Assembly (NCBI GenBank): GCA_964608945.1
Contig: CAZSQB010000024.1
Location: 1 to 13,315, forward strand
Direction of reading: 5' to 3'
Length of the DNA: 13,315 bases
Source: CAYWEP01 sp964608945
GTDB taxonomy: Bacteria > Patescibacteriota > Microgenomatia > Levybacterales > UBA12049
In this document: positions 5,623 to 12,534 of the stretch, piece by piece
Layout of the letters: each line of letters opens with the position of its first letter
Numbering within the stretch: position 1 is the first letter of the stretch
Notes under the pieces: model-generated
Seen by the model: the letters and a program-made list of their open reading frames with translations, nothing else
What the model was told of the DNA's origin: nothing
Database searches by the model: none
Made by a program: the position numbers and the translations under genes

Positions 5623-6330
5623 TCAGTACCCCGTAAATCTCTCCCGCTTAATATTTTCCTGCAAAACACCAAGATCAAGCAATGTCTGATTAACTGCATC
5701 ATTCATTGCTGGTGGACCGACCACATAAAATAAAGGCCTTTGCAAATCAGGGACGTATTTTTTTATAATCGCTGCGTCTATTCTGCTTTTTTCTCCTTGC
5801 CAATGTGGATCCTGTGTCATTGAAAAAACAAGTCGTAGCCCTGGGATACTTGCTGCCAAAGATTCTAAATCTGCAAAGAACGCGGTTGATGCTGTATCTT
5901 TATTTGAATATAGCAGCGTTATTTCATATGGTAGCTTCATTTCTTTGACATAAGAGAGCATCGACATAAATGGCGTGATGCCAATGCCGCCAGCAATAAA
6001 GACAAGTGGCCGATCCGTCGTCTCAGGCAAAATAAAACGCCCGGCAATCGGACCAAGCTCAAGAAGACTCCCAAGTTGCATTTCGTTTAACGTTTTTTTG
6101 AACCCGCTCTCACGGATCCTGGTTGCAATTTGGATAATGCCTTTTACATTGGGTGAATTGACTATTGAGAAATGCCGTCGTCCCCCTCTATCATCAGGAT
6201 AAATAAGCTGAGAAAGTACGACGATAACAAATTGCCCAGGGATATACTCTACTTCATTCCCCAAAAGATCAAACGTTGCAAGAAGTGTTCCTTGTGCGAT
6301 CTCTTCTCTGGCTTTAAGAGTTGCATTCAT
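5623..6330 (-). CDS. Ferredoxin-NADP reductase-type FAD/NAD(P) oxidoreductase
   Basis: The 235 aa comprise only the two-domain FNR core. The FAD-binding beta barrel (1 to about 100) contains YIPGQFVIVVL and the flavin motif RRHFSIVNSPN (R52, F54, S55). The NAD(P)-binding domain shows VFIAGGIGITPFMSML (about 110-125), ITLLYSNKD and YVVGPPAMNDAV near the end. There is no ferredoxin, globin or haem domain, so it must pass electrons to or from a separate partner. CPR bacteria lack most respiratory chains, so a redox-balancing or stress role is plausible but unproven. The ATG overlaps the stop of a 30-codon ORF (ATGA), suggesting coupled translation; an in-frame TGA nine codons upstream excludes a longer start. 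The gene is divergent from a 2-hydroxyacid dehydrogenase, with which it could share regulation of the NAD(H) pool. Confidence 0.9.
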   Translation of the reverse strand: MNATLKAREEIAQGTLLATFDLLGNEVEYIPGQFVIVVLSQLIYPDDRGGRRHFSIVNSPNVKGIIQIATRIRESGFKKTLNEMQLGSLLELGPIAGRFILPETTDRPLVFIAGGIGITPFMSMLSYVKEMKLPYEITLLYSNKDTASTAFFADLESLAASIPGLRLVFSMTQDPHWQGEKSRIDAAIIKKYVPDLQRPLFYVVGPPAMNDAVNQTLLDLGVLQENIKRERFTGY

Positions 6331-6419
6331 GCTGTAGAAAGTTTCCCGGTTTCCTCATCGACGATGAGCAGTGTTTTATTCATTCTGTTTGTAGTCACCG
6401 CTATACCCTCATGAAACAT
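6327..6419 (-). CDS. Possible 30-codon ORF coupled to the oxidoreductase
   Basis: ATG at 6419 opens MFHEGIAVTTNRMNKTLLIV..., ending GKLSTA with a TGA that overlaps the oxidoreductase ATG by the classic ATGA. A second ATG at 6383 would give 18 codons. No Shine-Dalgarno precedes 6419. The peptide has no signal or membrane segment. It could be a leader peptide, a real micro-protein, or the C-terminal remnant of a lost gene, and chance is also possible. No homologue is recognised. Confidence 0.35.
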   Translation of the reverse strand: MFHEGIAVTTNRMNKTLLIVDEETGKLSTA

Positions 6420-6435
6420 GTCATTTTTTGGAAAA

Positions 6436-6485
6436 GTTCAAAACTGAACAATAAATGCTCTATAAAATACAACTATAAGGCATTT
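6436..6485. promoter_or_regulatory. Two inverted repeats in the divergent intergenic region
   Basis: The first is GTTCA-AAAC-TGAAC (6436-6449). The second is AAATGC (6453-6458) paired with GCATTT (6480-6485), with an inner TATA/TATA match, making a 33-nt interrupted palindrome. Both lie between the divergent oxidoreductase and dehydrogenase genes and upstream of the dehydrogenase -10, so they may be operator sites. No regulator gene is in the window. Confidence 0.4.
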
Positions 6486-6507
6486 GTGGAAAAATAGTGT
6501 AAGAATA

Positions 6508-6516
6508 TGCTATATT
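6508..6516 (+). promoter_or_regulatory. Extended -10 promoter of the dehydrogenase gene
   Basis: TGCTATATT lies 43 nt before the ATG at 6560. TTGTGG (6484-6489) is too far (21 bp) for a normal -35, so the extended -10 is the main evidence. The same nine bases occur before the PBP1A gene (8434-8442), and a one-base variant occurs before the SGNH gene. Confidence 0.5.
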
Positions 6517-6520
6517 CGTT

Positions 6521-6536
6521 ATAGAGATAACTCTAT
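6521..6536 (+). promoter_or_regulatory. Operator-like palindrome ATAGAG-ATAA-CTCTAT
   Basis: A perfect 6-bp inverted repeat with a 4-nt centre spans the expected transcription start of the dehydrogenase gene, 4 nt after its -10. A repressor bound here would block transcription. A second small hairpin, ACGAA-AGACG-TTCGT (6545-6559), directly abuts the ATG and could mask the ribosome site. Confidence 0.4.
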
Positions 6537-6559
6537 TTTCAACGACGAAAGACGTTCGT

Positions 6560-7561
6560 ATGTCAAAAATTGTCTTTTTTGAAGTTCAGGACTGGGAAAA
6601 AGAGATTTTACAAAAGGAGTTCCCCGAAGCTGTCTTATCTGACCAAAAGCTAAGCATTGATAATGCATCCTCATTTTCAGACGCGGAGATTGTTTCCTCT
6701 TTTATCTATTCGAGCCTCACGAAAGAAGTCATTGATACGCTTTCGAGGCTCAAGCTCATTGTAACCCGTTCAACTGGCTTTGACCATATTGATATCGCAT
6801 ATTGTAAAAGTAAAAACATTGCCGTTGCCAATGTCCCAGAATATGGCAGCAATACTGTTGCCGAGCATACGTTTGCCTTGATACTAACACTCACGAGAAA
6901 AATGTATAAGTCAGTCAATCAAGCAAAGAACTTAAATTTCGATCATAGAGAAATTCGGGGTATTGATGTATGCGAGAAAACTATTGGTATCGTAGGACTT
7001 GGCAAAATCGGAATAAATGTGTTGCGCATTGCCAAAGGCTTTGGTATGAAAATGATTGTCTGCACAAGATCCCAAAAAGAAGATCTGGCAAAACAATACG
7101 GTTTTACGTACGTTACCCTCGATACGCTGTTACAGACTGCTGATATTATCAGTCTGCACGTACCGCTTAATAACGAAACAAAACATATAATTAACAAAGA
7201 TAATATCCTAACATGCAAGAAAGGATCATACCTCATCAATACTGCACGTGGTGGAATAATCGACACAGAGGCTATTATCTTAGGGCTAAACAAAGGCATA
7301 CTTGATGGCGTCGGTATTGACGTTCTGGAAGAAGAAAAGGAGCTCAATGAGGAAATCGCAATTCTAACAACAGAATATGGCCAAGATGTTGATTTAAAAA
7401 CCCTTATCTACAATCATATTCTCATCAACCATCCAAAAGTTATCATCACTCCGCATAATGCATTCAATTCTGAAGAGGCCCTCATGCGAATCGAACAAAC
7501 AACCATAGAAAATATCCACAGTTTTTTAGAAGGAAAACTACATAATACCGTTAACGGATAG
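6560..7561 (+). CDS. D-2-hydroxyacid dehydrogenase, probably D-lactate dehydrogenase
   Basis: This NAD-dependent enzyme most likely reduces pyruvate to D-lactate, regenerating NAD+ in fermentation. The 333 aa match the family length. The N-terminal substrate half contains TRSTGFDHIDI and NVPEYGSNTVAEHTFALIL. The Rossmann fold has GIVGLGKIG (about 144-151). The catalytic triad is Arg230 (NTARGGIID), Glu259 (GVGIDVLEEE) and His299 (ITPHNAFNSEEA), with the usual spacing. An extra segment after the Glu (ELNEEIAILTTEYGQDVD) is typical of D-lactate dehydrogenases rather than glycerate or phosphoglycerate dehydrogenases. It is a single-gene unit with its own promoter and a palindromic leader, and it overlaps the convergent htpX by 11 bp in a CCGTTAACGG palindrome (7549-7558). 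Related substrates such as glyoxylate or other 2-oxoacids cannot be excluded. Confidence 0.92.
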   Translation: MSKIVFFEVQDWEKEILQKEFPEAVLSDQKLSIDNASSFSDAEIVSSFIYSSLTKEVIDTLSRLKLIVTRSTGFDHIDIAYCKSKNIAVANVPEYGSNTVAEHTFALILTLTRKMYKSVNQAKNLNFDHREIRGIDVCEKTIGIVGLGKIGINVLRIAKGFGMKMIVCTRSQKEDLAKQYGFTYVTLDTLLQTADIISLHVPLNNETKHIINKDNILTCKKGSYLINTARGGIIDTEAIILGLNKGILDGVGIDVLEEEKELNEEIAILTTEYGQDVDLKTLIYNHILINHPKVIITPHNAFNSEEALMRIEQTTIENIHSFLEGKLHNTVNG

Positions 7562-8393
7562 CCCTCAGACGCTTGACTCGCTCAACAACTGGCGGGTGCG
7601 TTGAGAAAAGTTTTAGTAATCCTCCACCTTTTTTTTCAAACGGATTTTCAATATATAACGAAGAAAACGCTGGGTTGTGGCGCATTGGGATACGCTTGGT
7701 TGAATCATGAATCGCAAGGAGTGCGTCTGCAAGCGGCTCGCCATTGCCGATGGTTTTCGCGCCTATCTGATCTGCGCCGAATTCTCGCTGCCTAGAGATC
7801 GCAAGCTGAATAAGCGATGCACCAAGCGGCACGAGGAGTGCGGCAAAAAGCGTAAGCATCCCTCCCCCTCTGTTATTCTCATCGCTTCCCCCAGAAAACC
7901 CTCTATACATAACCATATTCCCGATAAATGAAATAGCGCTCGCGAGAACTGCAGCAATGGTTGCGATAAGGATATCGCGATTCTGTACATGACTCAACTC
8001 ATGTGCGAGAACTGCACGTAATTCGTCTTTGCTTAACGTATCCAAAATCCCCTGCGTTACTGCGACAGCTGCATGGTTTGGACTGCGACCTGTTGCAAAT
8101 GCATTTGCTTGCCGATCAGGCGTGATATAGAGTCTCGGCATAGGAAGATGCATTTTCTTTGTTAAATTCTCAACCATATCGTAAAGGCCAGGCGCCTGCT
8201 TTTTGCTCAATGGCTTAGCACCTGAAGCCATAAGCGCAATTTTGTCTGAGTAGAAATACGAAACGCCATTCATGACGAGTGCTATGATAAGTGCTAAATA
8301 CATACCAGATTCACCACCAACAAGCCTCCCAAGAGTGATGAGAATTACGCTGAGGACGCCGAGGAGAAGAATTGTTTTAATGTAATTTCCCAT
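7551..8393 (-). CDS. htpX: HtpX, membrane zinc metalloprotease (M48B)
   Basis: HtpX degrades damaged or misassembled membrane proteins at the cytoplasmic membrane. Two N-terminal hydrophobic segments (MGNYIKTILLLGVLSVIL and a MYLALIIALVMNGVSYFY region) precede the zinc site HELSHVQNRD (H131, E132, H135). Further helices follow (ATIAAVLASAISFIG, LFAALLVPLGASLIQLA), then the third ligand E204 in SRQREFGAD and the C-terminal FSTHPPVVERVKRL. The size, about 280 aa, is normal. I chose ATG at 8393 over the in-frame GTG at 8399 because conserved sequence starts there; the choice changes only two residues. A TAAAAT -10 ends 8 nt before the ATG, leaving almost no leader. AGG lies between them, so ribosome binding to a longer transcript is also possible. 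Confidence 0.95.
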   Translation of the reverse strand: MGNYIKTILLLGVLSVILITLGRLVGGESGMYLALIIALVMNGVSYFYSDKIALMASGAKPLSKKQAPGLYDMVENLTKKMHLPMPRLYITPDRQANAFATGRSPNHAAVAVTQGILDTLSKDELRAVLAHELSHVQNRDILIATIAAVLASAISFIGNMVMYRGFSGGSDENNRGGGMLTLFAALLVPLGASLIQLAISRQREFGADQIGAKTIGNGEPLADALLAIHDSTKRIPMRHNPAFSSLYIENPFEKKGGGLLKLFSTHPPVVERVKRLRAIR

Positions 8394-8401
8394 ATACACC
8401 T

Positions 8402-8407
8402 ATTTTA
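8402..8407 (-). promoter_or_regulatory. Putative -10 of htpX
   Basis: The minus strand reads TAAAAT 8 nt before the chosen ATG. A weak TTAGCA lies 18 bp further upstream. It implies a leader of 1-2 nt. It is divergent from the PBP1A promoter, with only 27 bp between the two -10 elements. Confidence 0.4.
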
Positions 8408-8433
8408 TCACACCAATGCAAGTAGTGCTAATG

Positions 8434-8442
8434 TGCTATATT
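8434..8442 (+). promoter_or_regulatory. Extended -10 promoter of the PBP1A gene
   Basis: TGCTATATT lies 26 nt before the ATG at 8469, with no clear -35. It is identical to the element at 6508-6516. GAAAAGAG just before the ATG is a weak Shine-Dalgarno. Confidence 0.5.
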
Positions 8443-8468
8443 TTACTTAACACCAAGAAAAGAGTAGA

Positions 8469-10679
8469 ATGAGACCTTCTTTACACAGCGCATTCACCAA
8501 ACTAAAAAATGTAGTGATAACGATCCGAAAGGACCCCAAAATGATAAGGCAAGTCTTCCATGAACTCTGGCTTACTGCAAAACCTATTCTCCCCTATATC
8601 ATAATCGGCAGCATGTTACTCCTTGTCTTTATTCCCGTTGCAACATACCTGTATTTTGTCCGAGATTTATCCAGTAAAGAAAGCATCATCGCCCATAAAA
8701 GTGAGGGTGTTTTACTCCTTGATAGAAACGACAAACCGTTCTTCTCCTTCTATCAGGCGCGCGACAAAACAACTATCTCTATCGCGGACATTCCTATGTT
8801 CACACAAGAAGCAGTCATTTCGGTTGAAGATAAAGAATTTTACAATCATCCAGGCTTTTCTCTTCGCGGCATCCTTCGTGCGCTTTTGACTGACATCCAG
8901 CAAGAACAACTGCGTCAGGGTGGATCAACGCTCACCCAACAAGTGGTAAAGAATACGCTTCTGACGCAGGAGAAAAGCTTTTTGCGGAAATATCAGGAAA
9001 TCTTCCTCGCGCTTGAGATAGAACGACGATTTAATAAAGAGGATATTTTAGAAATGTACTTGAATACTGCATATTTTGGCGAAGGCACATTCGGCGTTGA
9101 GGATGCAGCAAAAACATATTTTGGTAAAACTGCAGCGGATTTAACGTTGGGTGAATCGGCGCTTCTTGCCGGAATATTACCTGCCCCGTCTGCTTATTCT
9201 CCGTTAACCGGAAATCGCGATAAAGCATTTGCACGACAAGAACTCGTATTAAAGCGAATGCGATCCCTTGGATTTATTACCGATGCTGAGCGTATAGCGG
9301 CTGAGGAACAGCAAATCGCATTTAATCCTGCACCAAGGGAGATCAACGTTAAAGCGCCGCATTTTGCCCTCATGGTAAAAGATGAATTAATTGAAAAATA
9401 TGGCGAGCAGCGCGTCGCAGGAGCAGGATTTACTGTCCGGACGACGATCGATCTTCCGCTTCAGGAATATGCTGAACAGGTTGTTGAGAATCAAGTCCTT
9501 CGGCTTGCGCGAAATAAGGTGACAAATGCTGCAGCTGTGGTTTTGGATCCGAAGACAGGTGAAATCTTAGCGCTTGTTGGCAGCCATAACTGGGAGGATG
9601 AGACAAACGGCAAAATCAATATGGCGCTTCGGGCAAGACAACCGGGTTCTTCATTTAAACCAATCGTCTACAGCAAAGCAATTGATGAACATCTGATTAC
9701 TGCTGCGACAGTGCTTGATGATAAGCAAATCTCCTTCCCAGATGGATATAAGCCTAGAAATTACGACGGTAAGTTCCGCGGTAACGTGCTCGTGCGCTTC
9801 GCTTTGGCGAACTCTCTGAATATTCCTGCGGTTTTAGTGATGGAAAAAGTCGGTGTGCCGGACGCGATTGAAATGGCAGAGCAACTTGGCATAACCACAC
9901 TGAAAAGCCCGCAAGACTATGGCCTCTCCATGGTACTTGGTGCTGCGGAAGTACCGCTTCTTGAGCTGACAAGTGCATATGGCGTTTTTGCAGATCGCGG
10001 GATGCGAGTGACACCGACGACAATTATTGAGATAAAAGACAAGCGCGAAAAAGTAGTCTATACGCACGAATCCGAACCCAAACAGGCTATAGATGAAAGA
10101 ATCGCATTTATCATTTCTTCAATTCTCTCTGACAACGAAGCGCGACAGCCTGTGTTCGGTAATGCATTGACCATCTCTCGCCAAGCAGCAGTGAAGACAG
10201 GGACGACCGAGGATTATCGTGATGCCTTGACCGTAGGCTATACGCCAAGCCTTGTGGTCGGCGTTTGGGTCGGCAACAATGACAGAGCGCCAATGGATAG
10301 TATTGCAGGGTCTCTGGGCGCGGCACCTATTTGGCGACTCCTCATGGAAAAAGCGTTACAAGGAACGTCAATTGAACGATTCACTGCCCCGTCAGGTGTC
10401 ATACGCACACCTGTCTGTAAAGAAAATGGCTATCGCGCCAATACCGCAACCTCCTCTGCCTATCCTGAATATTTCCTGCGCGGCACTGTGCCTATCAAAA
10501 ATTGCAATGCTCCACTTGAATTCCCGTCACCTTCTGAGGAACCAACACCGACTACATTTGAGGAAGAAGAGCCGACTGAGACACCAACTCCTGAGCCAAC
10601 GAATCCGCCAACTGGCGGACCCACCGAAACCCCAACGCCCACTCCGACACCAATTGAGACAATCATTACTCTTCCGTAG
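8469..10679 (+). CDS. Class A penicillin-binding protein (PBP1A type), transglycosylase and transpeptidase
   Basis: This bifunctional enzyme polymerises lipid II into glycan strands and makes 4-3 peptide cross-links outside the membrane. The 736 aa have a membrane helix at about 42-63. The GT51 domain shows ISVEDKEFYNHPGF (Glu120), RQGGSTLTQQVVKN (149-162), ALEIERRFNKEDILEMYLN (Glu183) and YFGEGTFGVEDAAKTYFGK. The transpeptidase has RQPGSSFKPIVYS (catalytic Ser394, Lys397), SLN (449-451) and KTGTTEDYRDA (576-586). The C-terminal 60 residues are a Pro/Thr/Glu-rich tail (PTETPTPEPTNPP...PTPTPTP), which may extend through the wall. Two cysteines just before it (PVCKENGY, PIKNC) could form a disulfide. 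The gene overlaps the next convergent gene by 14 bp. All active-site residues are present. Confidence 0.96.
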   Translation: MRPSLHSAFTKLKNVVITIRKDPKMIRQVFHELWLTAKPILPYIIIGSMLLLVFIPVATYLYFVRDLSSKESIIAHKSEGVLLLDRNDKPFFSFYQARDKTTISIADIPMFTQEAVISVEDKEFYNHPGFSLRGILRALLTDIQQEQLRQGGSTLTQQVVKNTLLTQEKSFLRKYQEIFLALEIERRFNKEDILEMYLNTAYFGEGTFGVEDAAKTYFGKTAADLTLGESALLAGILPAPSAYSPLTGNRDKAFARQELVLKRMRSLGFITDAERIAAEEQQIAFNPAPREINVKAPHFALMVKDELIEKYGEQRVAGAGFTVRTTIDLPLQEYAEQVVENQVLRLARNKVTNAAAVVLDPKTGEILALVGSHNWEDETNGKINMALRARQPGSSFKPIVYSKAIDEHLITAATVLDDKQISFPDGYKPRNYDGKFRGNVLVRFALANSLNIPAVLVMEKVGVPDAIEMAEQLGITTLKSPQDYGLSMVLGAAEVPLLELTSAYGVFADRGMRVTPTTIIEIKDKREKVVYTHESEPKQAIDERIAFIISSILSDNEARQPVFGNALTISRQAAVKTGTTEDYRDALTVGYTPSLVVGVWVGNNDRAPMDSIAGSLGAAPIWRLLMEKALQGTSIERFTAPSGVIRTPVCKENGYRANTATSSAYPEYFLRGTVPIKNCNAPLEFPSPSEEPTPTTFEEEEPTETPTPEPTNPPTGGPTETPTPTPTPIETIITLP

Positions 10680-11706
10680 ACTGTCTTAATACCCCCTGCC
10701 GAGCAGCTTCAAGAAATGTTGGGGTTCTAAGAAGAATCGCGAGTTCTGCCGCAGCATTTTCTGCTCGGAAAACCGCTTTGGGGTTAGCCTTAATTTTTCC
10801 ATTTTTATCTTCAATAAAACATCTGTAGTCTTTTTTTCCATCACTCACTAACAGTATAAGACCAGTGTCTGTTATGGAAACGAGCGTATGTCTTCTGAGC
10901 TCTGGGTCAGAAGAATATGCAACAGAAAAAAGGTATTTGGCATTGGGGTCCTCCGGTAAATCATAATCGCGCTCGATAGAAATTTGCACATTGCTACCAT
11001 CCTCTCCTGTCAACTCCAATTTGAACCCCGCTACGCCCCTATTATCTAAGTACTCGCCTCTCTCATCTCCATAATCTTCAGGCCGAATAACCTCCATGCC
11101 TGGCATGACTGACTCTATCAATTCGTCGAACCTTCCAGATGCAACAACGAGTGCCATTGTAGCTTGCAACAATGGCCGCTTATGATCAACCCATGCTCTT
11201 GCTCTCTCGCGGAATACACCAGCCTCTCTGTCTTGTTGAATATGCACCTTTCTCTGCTCTCTCTTAACTGCTACTTCCATAGTTCGCAATGCAGGAAATA
11301 TAAAGGCTGGAATTTCTTCTGGTGGTACTTCATAGCTAGTGGCTTCGTCGTGATAAAGATGACTCCCATCTCCTCCTTCGTCGGTAAACGTATACCCTAC
11401 TATTCGCCCATCTGGCGTGAGACTGTATTCGTACACATTCGGACGAGGAGAAGTGATAAGCCGCAAGAGAGGTGTAGGCACAATTTTTCGCTCTCCATCA
11501 ACTACTGTAGAAACGTCTCTCACTGGAAATGCGCCAAAAGCGTGCAATTGCGCTGCTCTTGGTTCAAGCGTATTGCGTCGAATTGATCTCGCAAAAGCTG
11601 TTTGTCTGCCTGTGACGCTTTTTTGCTCGATATCTCGCAATCCTGTAAGAATCACATCGGCTTCTAATATTCGATCTGGAGGTTGTGGCCGTTCTGTAGC
11701 TGCCAT
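10666..11706 (-). CDS. Cytosolic protein of unknown function, 346 aa
   Basis: I do not recognise a domain. There is no signal peptide, membrane helix or cysteine-rich motif, so it is probably cytosolic. The N-terminus is polar (MAATERPQPPDRILEADVILTG). A helical, highly charged stretch lies at about 145-185 (AVKREQRKVHIQQDREAGVFRERARAW). The second half looks alpha/beta (VAGFKLELTGEDGSNVQISIERDYDLP, YLFSVAYSSDPELRRHTLVSITDTGLILLVSDG). The C-terminus is helical (AENAAAELAILLRTPTFLEAARQGVL). The mixed codons and continuous ORF support a real gene. A good promoter (TTGACT, 16 bp, TATACT) ends 9 nt before the ATG, with no Shine-Dalgarno, so the mRNA is probably leaderless. The convergent overlap with PBP1A is 14 bp. 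The large clusters of charged residues contrast with the lysine-rich neighbouring proteins. Confidence 0.8.
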   Translation of the reverse strand: MAATERPQPPDRILEADVILTGLRDIEQKSVTGRQTAFARSIRRNTLEPRAAQLHAFGAFPVRDVSTVVDGERKIVPTPLLRLITSPRPNVYEYSLTPDGRIVGYTFTDEGGDGSHLYHDEATSYEVPPEEIPAFIFPALRTMEVAVKREQRKVHIQQDREAGVFRERARAWVDHKRPLLQATMALVVASGRFDELIESVMPGMEVIRPEDYGDERGEYLDNRGVAGFKLELTGEDGSNVQISIERDYDLPEDPNAKYLFSVAYSSDPELRRHTLVSITDTGLILLVSDGKKDYRCFIEDKNGKIKANPKAVFRAENAAAELAILLRTPTFLEAARQGVLRQSTEE

Positions 11707-11715
11707 AGCACGTGC

Positions 11716-11743
11716 AGTATACCCCAGTTTGGAAAAAAGTCAA
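11716..11743 (-). promoter_or_regulatory. Sigma70-type promoter for the 346-aa protein gene
   Basis: The minus strand reads TTGACT (11738-11743), a 16-bp spacer and TATACT (11716-11721). Both hexamers match the consensus at 5 of 6 positions. The ATG begins 9 nt after the -10, so the transcript would start at or within about 3 nt of the start codon. Confidence 0.65.
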
Positions 11744-11782
11744 CTATGACAATCCCAGATGTTAGCCCTGTTTTGCCCCAAA

Positions 11783-11874
11783 TTGTCATTCCCGCGTAGG
11801 CGGTAATCAGGGTAAACGCCGCCAAGAATCCAGAACGTTATTTGTATAGATTCCCATTTTCATGGGAATGACAA
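11783..11874. repeat. MITE-like element with 11-bp terminal inverted repeats
   Basis: TTGTCATTCCC (11783-11793) and GGGAATGACAA (11864-11874) are perfect inverted ends of a 92-bp unit. Inside are GCGTAGGCGG and AATCCAGAACG, which match the widespread GTCATTCCCGCG...AATCCAGA repeats found in many bacterial genomes. It has no coding capacity. It fills the gap between the unknown-protein gene and the L,D-transpeptidase gene. Confidence 0.75.
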
Positions 11875-11888
11875 GGGAAGTATTCCCT
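11874..11888. other. Small perfect hairpin after the L,D-transpeptidase gene
   Basis: AGGGAA-GTA-TTCCCT is a 6-bp perfect stem with a 3-nt loop, about 31 nt beyond the L,D-transpeptidase stop on the minus strand and abutting the MITE-like repeat. It has no T-run, so it is not a standard terminator. Confidence 0.35.
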
Positions 11889-11919
11889 AACATGAGATGC
11901 TAACTTACTATACAGCGGG

Positions 11920-12534
11920 CTAGTTATCCTCGATGTAATACCGGATCTCCTCTCTTTTCGGATCTAGCAGATTATATAGATACGTTACGTCTTCATCTTT
12001 GTGGCGGATGCAGCCTGAGCTACCAGGATCGGCTGCAGATAAACGAGTCGGGTCGCCGTTGATTCCATGCAAGCCAAATGCTCCGGGCAAGATCCAATGA
12101 CATTGTCCGTTACATTCATTGTATGGCGTTGGTCCATAAGGCTCCTCTGTTGGCGCTGGGATATTGAGTGTCAGAAAATACGGCGCTGTCTCAGGATTGT
12201 CTTTTTGTTCTTGCTTGTCAGTAATGAGCCAATATTCTTTGTTTAACAACTTGGGCAGTGGCGTTGGCCGTTCACCTGGGATACCAGCTTTTACCTGGAA
12301 TGTTTTTACTAAACTACTATTCTTCTTATCTCCCGGCACTCCCTGAAATAGCTCCTCTTTGTTTGCTTTCCGATGCAAAACAAACCAATATTTCTGGGGC
12401 AACGGCTCAGGCTTTTCCTGCTTATTCAGCAAAAAACTAACAAGCGAAACATTTACTATTACTACAATAGCGATTGCGACAATTGTTATGAAAGCAACCT
12501 TTTTCTGCTGAGGGTTAAGCTTCATGCCTGCCAT
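11920..12534 (-). CDS. YkuD-type L,D-transpeptidase
   Basis: This enzyme makes 3-3 peptidoglycan cross-links, or attaches proteins, using a catalytic cysteine and is insensitive to most penicillins. The 204 aa have one N-terminal membrane helix (about 13-35) and an extracytoplasmic domain. The motif FGLHGINGD (His156) plus DPGSSGCIRHKDEDV (Cys175, Arg177, His178) is the YkuD active site. KTFQVKAGIPGERPTPLP is the usual family segment before it. Two extra cysteines (NECNGQCHWI, 141 and 145) may form a disulfide. It is the last gene of a three-gene operon: its ATG shares one base with the stop codon of the DUF4199 gene (TAATG). A second in-frame ATG (codon 4) is an alternative start. It complements the PBP1A encoded nearby. 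Confidence 0.93.
   Translation of the reverse strand: MAGMKLNPQQKKVAFITIVAIAIVVIVNVSLVSFLLNKQEKPEPLPQKYWFVLHRKANKEELFQGVPGDKKNSSLVKTFQVKAGIPGERPTPLPKLLNKEYWLITDKQEQKDNPETAPYFLTLNIPAPTEEPYGPTPYNECNGQCHWILPGAFGLHGINGDPTRLSAADPGSSGCIRHKDEDVTYLYNLLDPKREEIRYYIEDN

Noticed and set aside
6943..7347. 134-aa minus-strand ORF
   Set aside because: It is antisense to the dehydrogenase Rossmann domain and catalytic region.
10252..10689. 145-aa plus-strand ORF and a GVGVGV-type minus-strand ORF (10460-10666)
   Set aside because: Both are alternate-frame readings of the PBP1A end and its Pro/Thr tail.
11164..11749. Two overlapping plus-strand ORFs (140 and 110 aa)
   Set aside because: They are antisense to the 346-aa gene, which has its own promoter and continuous frame; neither has a start region or recognisable motif.
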